From an uncultured Clostridia bacterium (GTDB lineage: Bacteria; Bacillota_A; Clostridia; TANB77; CAG-508), in NCBI GenBank assembly GCA_947624725.1, contig CANQLP010000038.1, positions 1 to 9,344 on the forward strand: DNA of 9,344 nt, written 5' to 3'. Positions 1-6,115 of the stretch are shown piece by piece. Each line of letters starts with the position of its first letter. Within the stretch, counting starts at the first letter, position 1. The notes beneath the pieces were generated by a model. It did no database searches, was not told where the DNA came from, and saw nothing but the letters and a program-made list of their open reading frames with translations. Both the position numbers and the translations under genes were made by a program.

Positions 1-381
1 GATAGTATTTATCAAGTGATTGATGAATTTCAAGAAGAAATTTTAACCAAAGTATTTGATGACACAACAAAAATAAAAACCAAAGAAGATGTTTGTTCTT
101 ATTTTGATAGTGTATTTCAATTTTTAGATGATCATAAGAAAATCTATACCAAACTATTAACATCAGAAGATTCTATTTTGTTTTTGAATCGTTTAAACAA
201 AAAGATTTGTACGATGCTTACTCAACTACTCGATACCAAAGAAAATAATACTTTAAAAATATCCTTTTTTACGGATGGCGCCATGCATTTGTTAATCAAA
301 TATTTTCGTAAACAAACAGAAGAAAGCTTATTTACCATTCGTGATTTTGTAAAAGAAATGGCAATTTTATTATTTTTCTAA
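1..381 (+). CDS. TetR/AcrR-type transcriptional regulator, C-terminal part (5' truncated by window edge)
   Basis: The frame is open from the first base, so only the last 126 residues are visible and the true start lies outside the window. The visible part is all helical and resembles the ligand-binding/dimerisation half of TetR-family regulators: a helix with DEFQEEI, a long amphipathic stretch of the form 'FDSVFQFLDDHKKIYTKLL', then 'FFTDGAMHLLIKYF' and a terminal 'FTIRDFVKEMAILLF'. The DNA-binding helix-turn-helix that would confirm the family is not in view. It is probably a chromosomal gene beside the prophage, since its content is not phage-like and a strong terminator follows directly. 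Nothing shows what ligand or operon it controls. The family call is moderately sure; the chromosomal origin is inference. Confidence 0.65.
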   Translation, partial: DSIYQVIDEFQEEILTKVFDDTTKIKTKEDVCSYFDSVFQFLDDHKKIYTKLLTSEDSILFLNRLNKKICTMLTQLLDTKENNTLKISFFTDGAMHLLIKYFRKQTEESLFTIRDFVKEMAILLFF

Positions 382-420
382 AAAAAACTATTCATCGATT
401 ATGACGAATAGCTTTTTTTA
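381..420. terminator. Bidirectional intrinsic terminator
   Basis: An A-run (381-387) is followed by an inverted repeat, with CTATTC at 388-393 pairing with GAATAG at 406-411. The inner TCG/CGA-like pairs continue after one mismatch, the loop is short, and a T-run follows (413-419). Because it is flanked by A on one side and T on the other, it can end the TetR-type gene on the + strand and the surface-protein remnant on the - strand, whose stop codon is at 422-424. Confidence 0.85.
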
Positions 421-421
421 A

Positions 422-940
422 TTACTCATCTAATGTGAATTCAAAAGGATTACTTTGACTACCTGTTCCGCTTTTTAACTTTATATTAGATACTAGATAG
501 ACAACTGGTCGGGCCACTAGATTAATATTGTTCACGAAGTCGTAACCGATAATCCCATCGGTATGCACACTAAACACATCGGTTGAATTTCCAGTATATG
601 GGGTTATTGTCCATTGAGATTCTCCATCAAAAAGCCAATCATTTGTATAACAATCTTCTTCAAAATTCCAACTATGCATTGGACTTCCTCCTAAACAACT
701 ATTTCGATCTGTTGGACTTCCTGTACTTCCTCCACTTGTGGCATATCCATAATCTGAGGGATACATCAATCCTACTTTTCCATTCCAATTGGTTTCCCTT
801 TGATTACTACAATTACCTATTGTTGTACATGTTCCTTCTCCTCTTTCATATTCATAAAAATAAATTGGATTCCCTCCTTCTGTATATCCCCCTGATACTC
901 CTCCTAAGTACCACTAGGACTTTTCCAATTGGTACTACAT
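422..940 (-). pseudogene. C-terminal remnant of a 'RPVVYL'-type surface/prepilin-like protein, frameshifted
   Basis: Reading leftward, the main frame (422-913) gives WYLGGVSGGYTEGG, an 'YEYERGEGT' stretch, 'WNGKVGLMYPSDYGYATSGG', 'YTNDWLFDG', 'WTITPY', 'VFSVHTDGIIG' and finally 'ARPVVYLVSNIKL' plus 'GTGSQSNPFEFTL'. From memory, these are the hallmarks of the C-terminal region of large extracellular, often prepilin-like, proteins frequent in Erysipelotrichia/RF39 genomes. A stop (TAG at 914-916) interrupts this frame. The sequence immediately upstream, about 914-938, continues the family motif as TNWKSPSGT in a different frame. Joining the two needs about four extra bases, so a 4-base deletion between two TAC copies is likely. 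Upstream of about 940 the similarity stops and there is no signal peptide or ribosome site. It is best read as a decayed chromosomal gene fragment at the prophage edge. An open stretch starting at a TTG (769) is not a real gene start. Confidence 0.7.
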
Positions 941-948
941 TATAAATT

Positions 949-1440
949 ATGAACTGTAAACATTTTAGAACTAGAACAAAGGCTATAAACAAAAAAAGAA
1001 CAATATACAACTACTGTTCTTTTGATAGAAAAATAATAACTTACAATGACTGTAAAGAATGCAAAAATAAAGAATACAAAGAATATAAAAGATTGCAAGC
1101 TAAAACTGAATATAAATACAAACCTAAAAAAGGAAAATCCAACAGATATTACAATGATGTATCTATCATGCCTAAAAACCCACTCTATTCCAACATTAAA
1201 AAGAGTAGATTAGAAAAGCATCATATTTTCGGTGGAATTGCGAATCGTCCAAAATCAGAAAAATATGGTTTATTTGTATGGTTAACAGAAAATCAACATA
1301 GATACTTAACCGATCATCCACTTGAAAATTTAAAATTAAAACAATTAGCACAAATAACATTTATGGAATATTACAACAAAACTACTGATGAATTTATAGA
1401 AATTTTTGGAAAAAATTATCTTTTTTCAAAAAAATATTGA
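949..1440 (+). CDS. Zinc-ribbon/HNH-like phage protein
   Basis: This is a 163-residue basic protein. The N-terminus has a likely zinc-binding set: Cys3, His5, Cys23, Cys35 and Cys38. A Lys-rich linker leads to 'RLEKHHIFGG' (88-96), 'KSEKYGL' (102-108) and 'WLTENQHRYLTDH' (111-123). From memory, this HHIFGG...SEKYGL...H pattern is a recurrent phage family related to HNH nucleases, where the HH pair and a later His would form the metal/catalytic site. Here the usual second part is diverged, so nuclease activity is only a possibility. The frame is closed by a stop at 943-945, so ATG 949 is the first possible start, and Cys3/His5 argue that it is the natural N-terminus. There is no Shine-Dalgarno; a TATAAAT at 941-947 lies directly upstream. 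Its TGA stop (1438-1440) lies inside the -35 element of the next operon. It is probably the outermost phage gene. Confidence 0.65.
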   Translation: MNCKHFRTRTKAINKKRTIYNYCSFDRKIITYNDCKECKNKEYKEYKRLQAKTEYKYKPKKGKSNRYYNDVSIMPKNPLYSNIKKSRLEKHHIFGGIANRPKSEKYGLFVWLTENQHRYLTDHPLENLKLKQLAQITFMEYYNKTTDEFIEIFGKNYLFSKKY

Positions 1441-1472
1441 CATTGGCAAGCCCATGTAGTATAATATTAAAT
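1437..1472 (+). promoter_or_regulatory. Perfect sigma70/SigA consensus promoter for the six-gene operon
   Basis: TTGACA at 1437-1442 and TATAAT at 1460-1465 are both exact consensus hexamers with a 17-base spacer. Transcription would start near 1472, just before the ribosome site AAAGGAG at 1474-1480 and the start codon at 1490, giving a very short leader. The -35 overlaps the stop codon of the upstream gene. An 8-base palindrome TAATATTA (1462-1469) covers the -10 and could be an operator for the operon's own ribbon-helix-helix protein; that link is a guess. Confidence 0.85.
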
Positions 1473-1489
1473 GAAAGGAGTTCTAAGAT

Positions 1490-2533
1490 ATGCAAGAAAA
1501 AATGGAAATTAATAGAATCTTAAACGAACTTAGAAAAATAAAAATAAGATGCAAAGAAATTAAATTTGATCCTGATTTAGAAGATGAATTAGATGAGCTT
1601 TTAATAAAAAGAAGAAAATTGCAATTACAACGTTTGGATTTAGAAGCAAAAATTAATGATAATTATATTAAAGATAAGGAATTACGTGATTACATATATG
1701 ATTATACTAATGGAAATTATAGAGATGCTACTACATATACTGAACTTATTAATAATGGAAAAACTAAAAAAGAAGCTTTTGAATATGTTCGAATTTACGG
1801 TAATTCTAACAGTGATGATCTTCTAAAAGAAGAAATAAAAAAAATAGAAAAATTGCAGAATATGATTATTGCACAACCTTATAAGGATGATACATTAATA
1901 AGATTTGAAAAAACACAAATGGATGAGAATTTAAATGATAAACAACGACAATATAAAATTGGAGAAATATTAAATTGGGGAATACGAAGTTCTTCTACTA
2001 ATATAAATTATTTTGAAAAAATTTCTAGTGGAAATGATGCTATTGTATTAGAACCTCTTATGGCTGCATATCCTTTTACTTATACGGAATTTAAGATTGT
2101 TGGAAGTCAATATTTAGATATTTCTAAATATTCTGAATATCCTGATCAAAAAGAAGCTTTAATACAAGGAAAATTTAAAGTAATAAATGTAGAAAATTTT
2201 AGATCCAATATAGTTTATGATGAAACAAAATTAACTTTTAAAGAATATTTAAGAAAATATAACTATCGTTACGAAGAAAGAATAACAAAAAGTGGGAAAG
2301 ACTTTATAACAATTTACGATATAAATAATAAAAGAATATATGATTATTCCAAACTACATTTTATAGAATCTATTGAGAATTATCTTTCACTTAAAAATAA
2401 ACCAACTTTTGAAGATATTTTAAATGGTAAAGTAATTTATAAAATAGAACGAAAAGAAAACAAAGAAAAATCAACATATGGTATAGCAAGACAAATAGTT
2501 ACAATAAAACAAATATTAGATAAGGAGAATTGA
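1490..2533 (+). CDS. Putative mono-ADP-ribosyltransferase (R-S-E class) with coiled-coil N-terminus
   Basis: This is a 347-residue protein and the first gene of the operon, with AAAGGAG nine bases before the ATG. Residues 1-60 and 105-125 are charged, coiled-coil-like helices. Residues 133-235 follow the order of ADP-ribosyltransferase motifs: an Arg on a first strand (TLIRFEK, R138), a Ser-rich 'WGIRSSST' (163-170) in the place of the S-T-S motif, then 'GSQYLDISKYSEYPDQKEAL' (205-224) followed by 'GKFKVINV'. The last part matches the ARTT-loop layout, with Q220-x-E222 as the Q/E-x-E catalytic pair and the typical strand after it. In such enzymes NAD+ is used to ADP-ribosylate a protein, RNA or DNA target. 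A Q-x-E pair rather than E-x-E suggests, by family precedent, a target residue other than arginine. About 110 C-terminal residues (245-347) are unassigned and might recognise the target. No signal peptide is visible, so it should act in the cytoplasm. The assignment is by motif only. Confidence 0.5.
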   Translation: MQEKMEINRILNELRKIKIRCKEIKFDPDLEDELDELLIKRRKLQLQRLDLEAKINDNYIKDKELRDYIYDYTNGNYRDATTYTELINNGKTKKEAFEYVRIYGNSNSDDLLKEEIKKIEKLQNMIIAQPYKDDTLIRFEKTQMDENLNDKQRQYKIGEILNWGIRSSSTNINYFEKISSGNDAIVLEPLMAAYPFTYTEFKIVGSQYLDISKYSEYPDQKEALIQGKFKVINVENFRSNIVYDETKLTFKEYLRKYNYRYEERITKSGKDFITIYDINNKRIYDYSKLHFIESIENYLSLKNKPTFEDILNGKVIYKIERKENKEKSTYGIARQIVTIKQILDKEN

Positions 2534-2534
2534 T

Positions 2535-2915
2535 ATGTGGAAAACTATAAAAATTAATAAACAAAATGTTGAACTTCAAATCACAAATGCAACACTAATT
2601 AAAATTCCTAAAAAAAGTAGATATGCTAACTATAAATTTTGGCATCCAAATAAATTAATTGAAGAAAACGAAAATTCAATCAAATTAAGTTATACGAATG
2701 AATTTGTTTTTCATCTAAAAAAATTTGGAAAAGGAAAATTAAATAAATATATGATACTTGATGAAATTGATATTGACGCAGAAGAATTTGAAGAAATTTT
2801 TGATAAAATGGCAGATAGTGTTCGAGAAAAAGAAAATAATACTTATTTAATTATAAAAGAGCCTAAGAAAATAGAAAAAACAATTGTTGTTGATGAGGAA
2901 TTAAAAAATGAATGA
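2535..2915 (+). CDS. Conserved phage protein of unknown function ('FWHP' type)
   Basis: This is a 126-residue protein that I cannot name. It opens with two short strands (WKTIKINKQNVELQITNATL), then 'IPKKSRYANYKFWHPNKLI' (24-42), 'IKLSYTNEFVFHLKKFGKGK' (49-68) and an acidic helix (IDAEEFEEIFDKMADSV), ending in a charged tail. From memory, similar short proteins with the SKY...FWHP.KL...F.F.LKK pattern occur in Firmicutes phages near helicase and ParB-like genes; this could not be checked here. The start lies one base after the stop of the preceding gene, with AAGGAG just upstream. The stop overlaps the start of the helicase by eight bases (ATGAATGA), so the two are translationally coupled and probably work together. 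No membrane or signal segment is seen. Confidence 0.6.
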   Translation: MWKTIKINKQNVELQITNATLIKIPKKSRYANYKFWHPNKLIEENENSIKLSYTNEFVFHLKKFGKGKLNKYMILDEIDIDAEEFEEIFDKMADSVREKENNTYLIIKEPKKIEKTIVVDEELKNE

Positions 2916-4137
2916 AAAACAAAAAAATGCTTTTGATAAATTTTCTAAATTAAAAGTAGGTGCCTTATTCATGAAAATGGGAAGTGGAAAAACAAGAGTT
3001 GCATTAGAATTAGTAAACTATAATCATGTTGATTTTATGCTCTATATCACTCCCTACTCTACTATAAATAATATTCAACAAGAAATAGAAAAATGGGGAA
3101 TTAATTGTAAATATCAAATAATCGGATACGAAACATTACAATCTAGTAATAAAACCTTTTTAGAAACACTATCAACTTTAAAAAATAAAACTAACTTTAT
3201 TATTGCAGATGAAAGTATTTTTATAAAAAATGACAACACAAAAAGATTTAAAAGATTATGTATTCTACGTAATTTGTGCAAATATGCGTTAATTTTAAAT
3301 GGAACTCCAATAGTAAAAAATGAATTTGATCTATATAATCAAATGGAGTTCTTAAGTCCTTTAATTATGAAAATGAACAAAGAAGAATTTTTAAACACCT
3401 TTTTTAAAAAAATCACATATAGAAAAAAAGGTGAAAAAGAACATTCATTTTATAAATTTAGTGAAGTTAATGCCAAATTATTATATGAAATAATTGAACC
3501 TTATATCTTTCAATGTGATCTAAAATTTGATTTAGAAGAAGAAACAAATTATCATTATATCAAATATGATGATATTCAATATTATCAAGAAAAAGAAATC
3601 AAATTAGAATCTTTTATTAAAAAAAGAGAAAGTAATATAATTATAAATATGTTAACATCCTTGAATTATATTGCTTCAACTTATGAAAGAAAAAATGATA
3701 AATTAATAGAATACATAAACAATAAGAAACTTATCGTATTCTGCAATTTTTTAGAAGAAATAGAATACATTAAAACTAAAATAAAATGTTTTGTTATAAA
3801 TGGAAAAACTAAGAATAGAAAAGAAATCATAGAAAATTTTAAAAACAATAATATTCCTCTATTACTAACCTTTGGTGTCGGTTCTTATTCATTAAACTTA
3901 CAATTTTGTAACGAAATTGTATTTTCAAGCATCAATTTTGATTTTGCTAAACTAGAACAAGCAAAATATAGAATTAAGAGAATTGGACAAACAAACAATA
4001 TTAAATATACATACTTTTTAACTGATTTAGGAATTACTAAATTAATATTAGAAAATATTAACAAAAAACAAACATTAGAGAATCTAATAAAAGAAAAAAT
4101 GTTAGAAGGTGATTTAGAATGGCTAAAATCTATTTAG
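2908..4137 (+). CDS. Compact SNF2/DEAD-like superfamily 2 helicase
   Basis: This is a 409-residue DNA or RNA translocase with both RecA-like lobes visible. Lobe 1: a Q-like N-terminus (NEKQKNAFDKF), Walker A MGSGKT (24-29), 'LYITPYSTINN' (Ia-like), Walker B 'FIIADES' (97-103, DES replacing DEAH/DEAD), and 'LILNGTP' (128-134, motif III, SNF2-like). Lobe 2: 'KKLIVFCNFLEEIEYI' (273-288, motif IV), 'LTFGVGSYSLNLQFCNEIVF' (320-339, motif V) and 'QAKYRIKRIGQ' (351-361, motif VI with the arginine fingers). The RIGQ ending and the GTP motif are typical of SNF2-type proteins, but it is shorter than chromatin-type members and has no obvious extra DNA-binding domain. It overlaps the gene before it by eight bases and the IbrA-like gene after it by 19, so it is co-translated with both. 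It probably supplies the ATP-driven movement for the cassette. Confidence 0.85.
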   Translation: MNEKQKNAFDKFSKLKVGALFMKMGSGKTRVALELVNYNHVDFMLYITPYSTINNIQQEIEKWGINCKYQIIGYETLQSSNKTFLETLSTLKNKTNFIIADESIFIKNDNTKRFKRLCILRNLCKYALILNGTPIVKNEFDLYNQMEFLSPLIMKMNKEEFLNTFFKKITYRKKGEKEHSFYKFSEVNAKLLYEIIEPYIFQCDLKFDLEEETNYHYIKYDDIQYYQEKEIKLESFIKKRESNIIINMLTSLNYIASTYERKNDKLIEYINNKKLIVFCNFLEEIEYIKTKIKCFVINGKTKNRKEIIENFKNNNIPLLLTFGVGSYSLNLQFCNEIVFSSINFDFAKLEQAKYRIKRIGQTNNIKYTYFLTDLGITKLILENINKKQTLENLIKEKMLEGDLEWLKSI

Positions 4138-5423
4138 AAAAAAATGTGTTGGATGCATCTTTTGAAAGATTGGAATACATATTTCAACAAGCAGATAATG
4201 TTATTTTTTCTGTTTCCGGAGGAAAAGACAGCTCTATTATGGTCCAATTAGCTAATATTGTCGCAGAAAAATTAAATAAATATTATGATGTAATGTATAT
4301 AGACTTTGAAGCTCAATACAAAGCAACAATTAACCATATATATGAACTTAAAAAACTATCTATGATTAGAAATTTTTATCATATTGCCTTACCAATGTAC
4401 TTAAGAAATGCTGTATCAATACTACAACCAAAATGGATTTGCTGGAATCCAAAGGAAGAGGATATATGGGTTAGAAAATTACCAAGTGATAGTATTAATA
4501 TTCATAATCATGAATTTGATTTTTATAATAAGCCATGTGAATTTGAAGAATTTGTTCCAAAATTTCAAGAATGGTATCAAAAAAAATATGGTGGATTATG
4601 TTTTGTTGGAGTTGGAATACGGGCAGATGAAAGTTTGAATCGTTTCCGAACAATTGCAATGATGGAAAATAAAGTAGAATACAAAAATCACCATTGGACA
4701 ACAAAAGTTGGAGATAATATATTCACTTTTTATCCATTGTATGATTGGAGAACAGAAGATGATTGGGGATGTATATCTCAACTTAATTTAAAAATGAATA
4801 TGATATATGAGTTAATGTATAAAAATGGTGTATCAATTCATGAACAAAGATTATGCCAACCTTATGGAGATGATCAAAGAAACGGTCTTGATCAGTTCAA
4901 AGCTTTAGAATATGAAACTTGGGAAAAAGTATTGAACAGAGTTAATGGTGTAAATTTTGGAAATATCTATTGTAAAACATCAGCACTTGGAAATATAACA
5001 TCTTCAAAACCTGATTTCATGAATTGGCAAGAATATTCTATTTACTTATTAGAAAGCATTGGAATCTATAATAAAGATTTAATGTTACATTATTATCAAA
5101 AAATTAAAAAATTTATGAACTGGTATAAAAAAGAAGAAAATATTGATATTGCTGACATTCCAGATGAAGCTAACTTAAAAGAAGAAAGTATGAAAAAAGT
5201 TATTTCTTGGAGAAGAATTGCTCGAGCATTAGAAAGAAATGATTTTTACATGAAAAGATTATCTTTTTCACAAAATAAAAGTGATTTTGAAAAATTAAAA
5301 AATATGGTTCTAAAATGGGATAATTTATTAAATGAAACAACAGAAACTACAGATAAAAATTTAAGAGAAGCAAAGGAGGCTATATTAAATGAAAAATATA
5401 AAAATGAAAGCATTAGAAGCTAA
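4119..5423 (+). CDS. ibrA-like: IbrA-like PP-loop enzyme (PAPS reductase family with DUF3440)
   Basis: This is a 434-residue protein. The N-terminal adenine-nucleotide alpha-hydrolase fold carries the PP-loop SGGKDS (33-38) in 'IFSVSGGKDSSIMVQLAN', which binds ATP or PAPS. The family motifs 'VGIRADES' (165-172), 'YPLYDWRTEDDW' (205-216) and 'RLCQPYGDDQRNGL' (244-257) follow. The C-terminal region has 'SWRRIARALERNDFYMKRLSF' near 363-383, as in DUF3440 proteins such as E. coli IbrA. The ECGLH cysteine motif of assimilatory PAPS reductases is absent, so it is unlikely to reduce sulfate. By analogy with DndC and other PP-loop enzymes it more probably adenylates or thiolates a substrate, which is inference. 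The start is supported by AGAAGGTGA about six bases upstream and overlaps the helicase end by 19 bases. The ParB-like partner starts 35 bases before this gene stops. IbrA and IbrB are known as a prophage-associated pair in E. coli, where they activate eib genes. Confidence 0.85.
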   Translation: MAKIYLEKNVLDASFERLEYIFQQADNVIFSVSGGKDSSIMVQLANIVAEKLNKYYDVMYIDFEAQYKATINHIYELKKLSMIRNFYHIALPMYLRNAVSILQPKWICWNPKEEDIWVRKLPSDSINIHNHEFDFYNKPCEFEEFVPKFQEWYQKKYGGLCFVGVGIRADESLNRFRTIAMMENKVEYKNHHWTTKVGDNIFTFYPLYDWRTEDDWGCISQLNLKMNMIYELMYKNGVSIHEQRLCQPYGDDQRNGLDQFKALEYETWEKVLNRVNGVNFGNIYCKTSALGNITSSKPDFMNWQEYSIYLLESIGIYNKDLMLHYYQKIKKFMNWYKKEENIDIADIPDEANLKEESMKKVISWRRIARALERNDFYMKRLSFSQNKSDFEKLKNMVLKWDNLLNETTETTDKNLREAKEAILNEKYKNESIRS

Positions 5424-5907
5424 GTTAGTTCCAATCAAAAAATTAGTTGCAAATAATTGGAATCCAAATAAAGTAGCAAAACCTGAAATGAAGTTATTAC
5501 AAAAAAGTATTGAAGATAATGGTTTTTGTTTTCCAATTGCCACTATATACGATAAAGAAAATGATATTTATGTAATTATTGATGGATTTCATAGATATAC
5601 AGTTGCTAAAGATTATCTAAAACTTAAGGAAGTTCCAATTGTTGTACTAGATCATGATTTAAAGATGCAAATTAGTGCCACAATTCAATTCAATCGTGCT
5701 AGAGGAACTCATCAAATTCCTGAAATGAGTCAAGTTGTAATAAAACTACTTAATGAGGGTTGGGAAGATATGGAAATTTGTAATCATCTCGGAATGGATT
5801 TAGATGAAGTTATTAGATTAAAACAAATAAGTGGATTAAAAGAAGCTTTTGCTAATCATGTATTTAGCAAAAGTTGGGAAGAATTTGAAAGAAAAATGGA
5901 GAAATAG
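5389..5907 (+). CDS. ibrB-like: IbrB-like ParB/Srx-fold protein
   Basis: This is a 172-residue protein. 'LVPIKKLVANNWNPNKVAKP' and 'EMKLLQKSIEDNGFCFPI' form the usual first half of the ParB N-terminal domain. 'VIIDGFHRYTVA' (64-75) is the nucleotide-binding/catalytic-type motif, equivalent to DGEHR of ParB/sulfiredoxin folds. 'ATIQFNRARGTHQIPEM' follows, which is characteristic of the IbrB subgroup. The C-terminal part ('GWEDMEICNHLGMDLDEVIRLKQISGL') looks like a helix-turn-helix. It is much shorter than chromosome-partition ParB and has no ParA partner nearby, so partition is unlikely. The start is set by AAAGGAGG (5372-5379) nine bases before ATG 5389, inside the 3' end of the IbrA-like gene, which implies tight stoichiometric coupling. 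The role of the pair is not settled: gene activation is reported for E. coli IbrB, and ParB/Srx folds can also be nucleases, CTPases or ATP-dependent enzymes. Confidence 0.85.
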   Translation: MKNIKMKALEAKLVPIKKLVANNWNPNKVAKPEMKLLQKSIEDNGFCFPIATIYDKENDIYVIIDGFHRYTVAKDYLKLKEVPIVVLDHDLKMQISATIQFNRARGTHQIPEMSQVVIKLLNEGWEDMEICNHLGMDLDEVIRLKQISGLKEAFANHVFSKSWEEFERKMEK

Positions 5908-5911
5908 TAAG

Positions 5912-6097
5912 ATGGAAAAATTTGATCAAAAAAAATACATTAATGAATATAAAAAGAAAAACTATAAAACAATTACTGTAAGAATAAAACCAGAATTAAA
6001 ACAAGAACTTGATAATTATTTAAAAAAGAAAAATATAACTATGGTTGATTTTATAAAAAATGCAATTGAAGAAACAAAAAAAGAGCCTAAGAATTAA
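5912..6097 (+). CDS. Small ribbon-helix-helix (CopG/Arc-type) protein
   Basis: This is a 61-residue basic protein. After a charged lead-in (MEKFDQKKYINEYKKKN) comes the beta strand 'YKTITVRIKPEL' and two helices 'KQELDNYLKKKN' and 'TMVDFIKNAIEETKK', the layout of a ribbon-helix-helix DNA-binding dimer. ATG 5912 is chosen over an in-frame ATG at 5849 because the earlier one lies deep inside the ParB-like gene and adds 21 residues unlike the family. GGAG at 5898-5901 is ten bases before ATG 5912, which is four bases after the preceding stop. As the last gene of a self-contained operon it is a natural candidate for autoregulating the promoter at 1437-1465; this is not shown. The last codons run into the terminator hairpin. 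Confidence 0.75.
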   Translation: MEKFDQKKYINEYKKKNYKTITVRIKPELKQELDNYLKKKNITMVDFIKNAIEETKKEPKN

Positions 6098-6115
6098 CTT
6101 AAGCTCTTTTATTTT
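6076..6115. terminator. Bidirectional terminator between converging operons
   Basis: The ten-base arms AGAGCCTAAG (6082-6091) and CTTAAGCTCT (6098-6107) pair with one C-A mismatch around a six-base loop. A T-rich run follows on the + strand (6107-6115) and an A-run precedes (6076-6081), which becomes a T-run for the - strand. It separates the + strand operon from the endolysin gene, whose stop is at 6109-6111. The stop codon of the ribbon-helix-helix gene (6095-6097) lies in the loop. Confidence 0.88.

Noticed and set aside
783..933. 11-base direct repeat TTCCAATTGGT at 783-793 and 923-933, considered as an attachment-site pair
   Set aside because: Both copies encode the Thr-Asn-Trp motif of the same decayed protein, so coding similarity explains them; an attachment pair should span the prophage.
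583..945. Open + strand frame of 120 codons with many Phe/Leu residues
   Set aside because: It runs antisense to the recognisable surface-protein remnant. The hydrophobic composition comes from reading its Asn/Lys/Glu codons backwards, and there is no ribosome site.
4408..4781. Short open frames on both strands inside the IbrA-like gene
   Set aside because: They lie in other frames of a gene with clear PP-loop and DUF3440 motifs and have no independent start signals.
5389..5907. ParB-like gene as part of a plasmid or phage partition system
   Set aside because: There is no ParA-type ATPase and no clear parS site. The NRARGTHQ motif and pairing with the IbrA-like gene point to the IbrB group instead.
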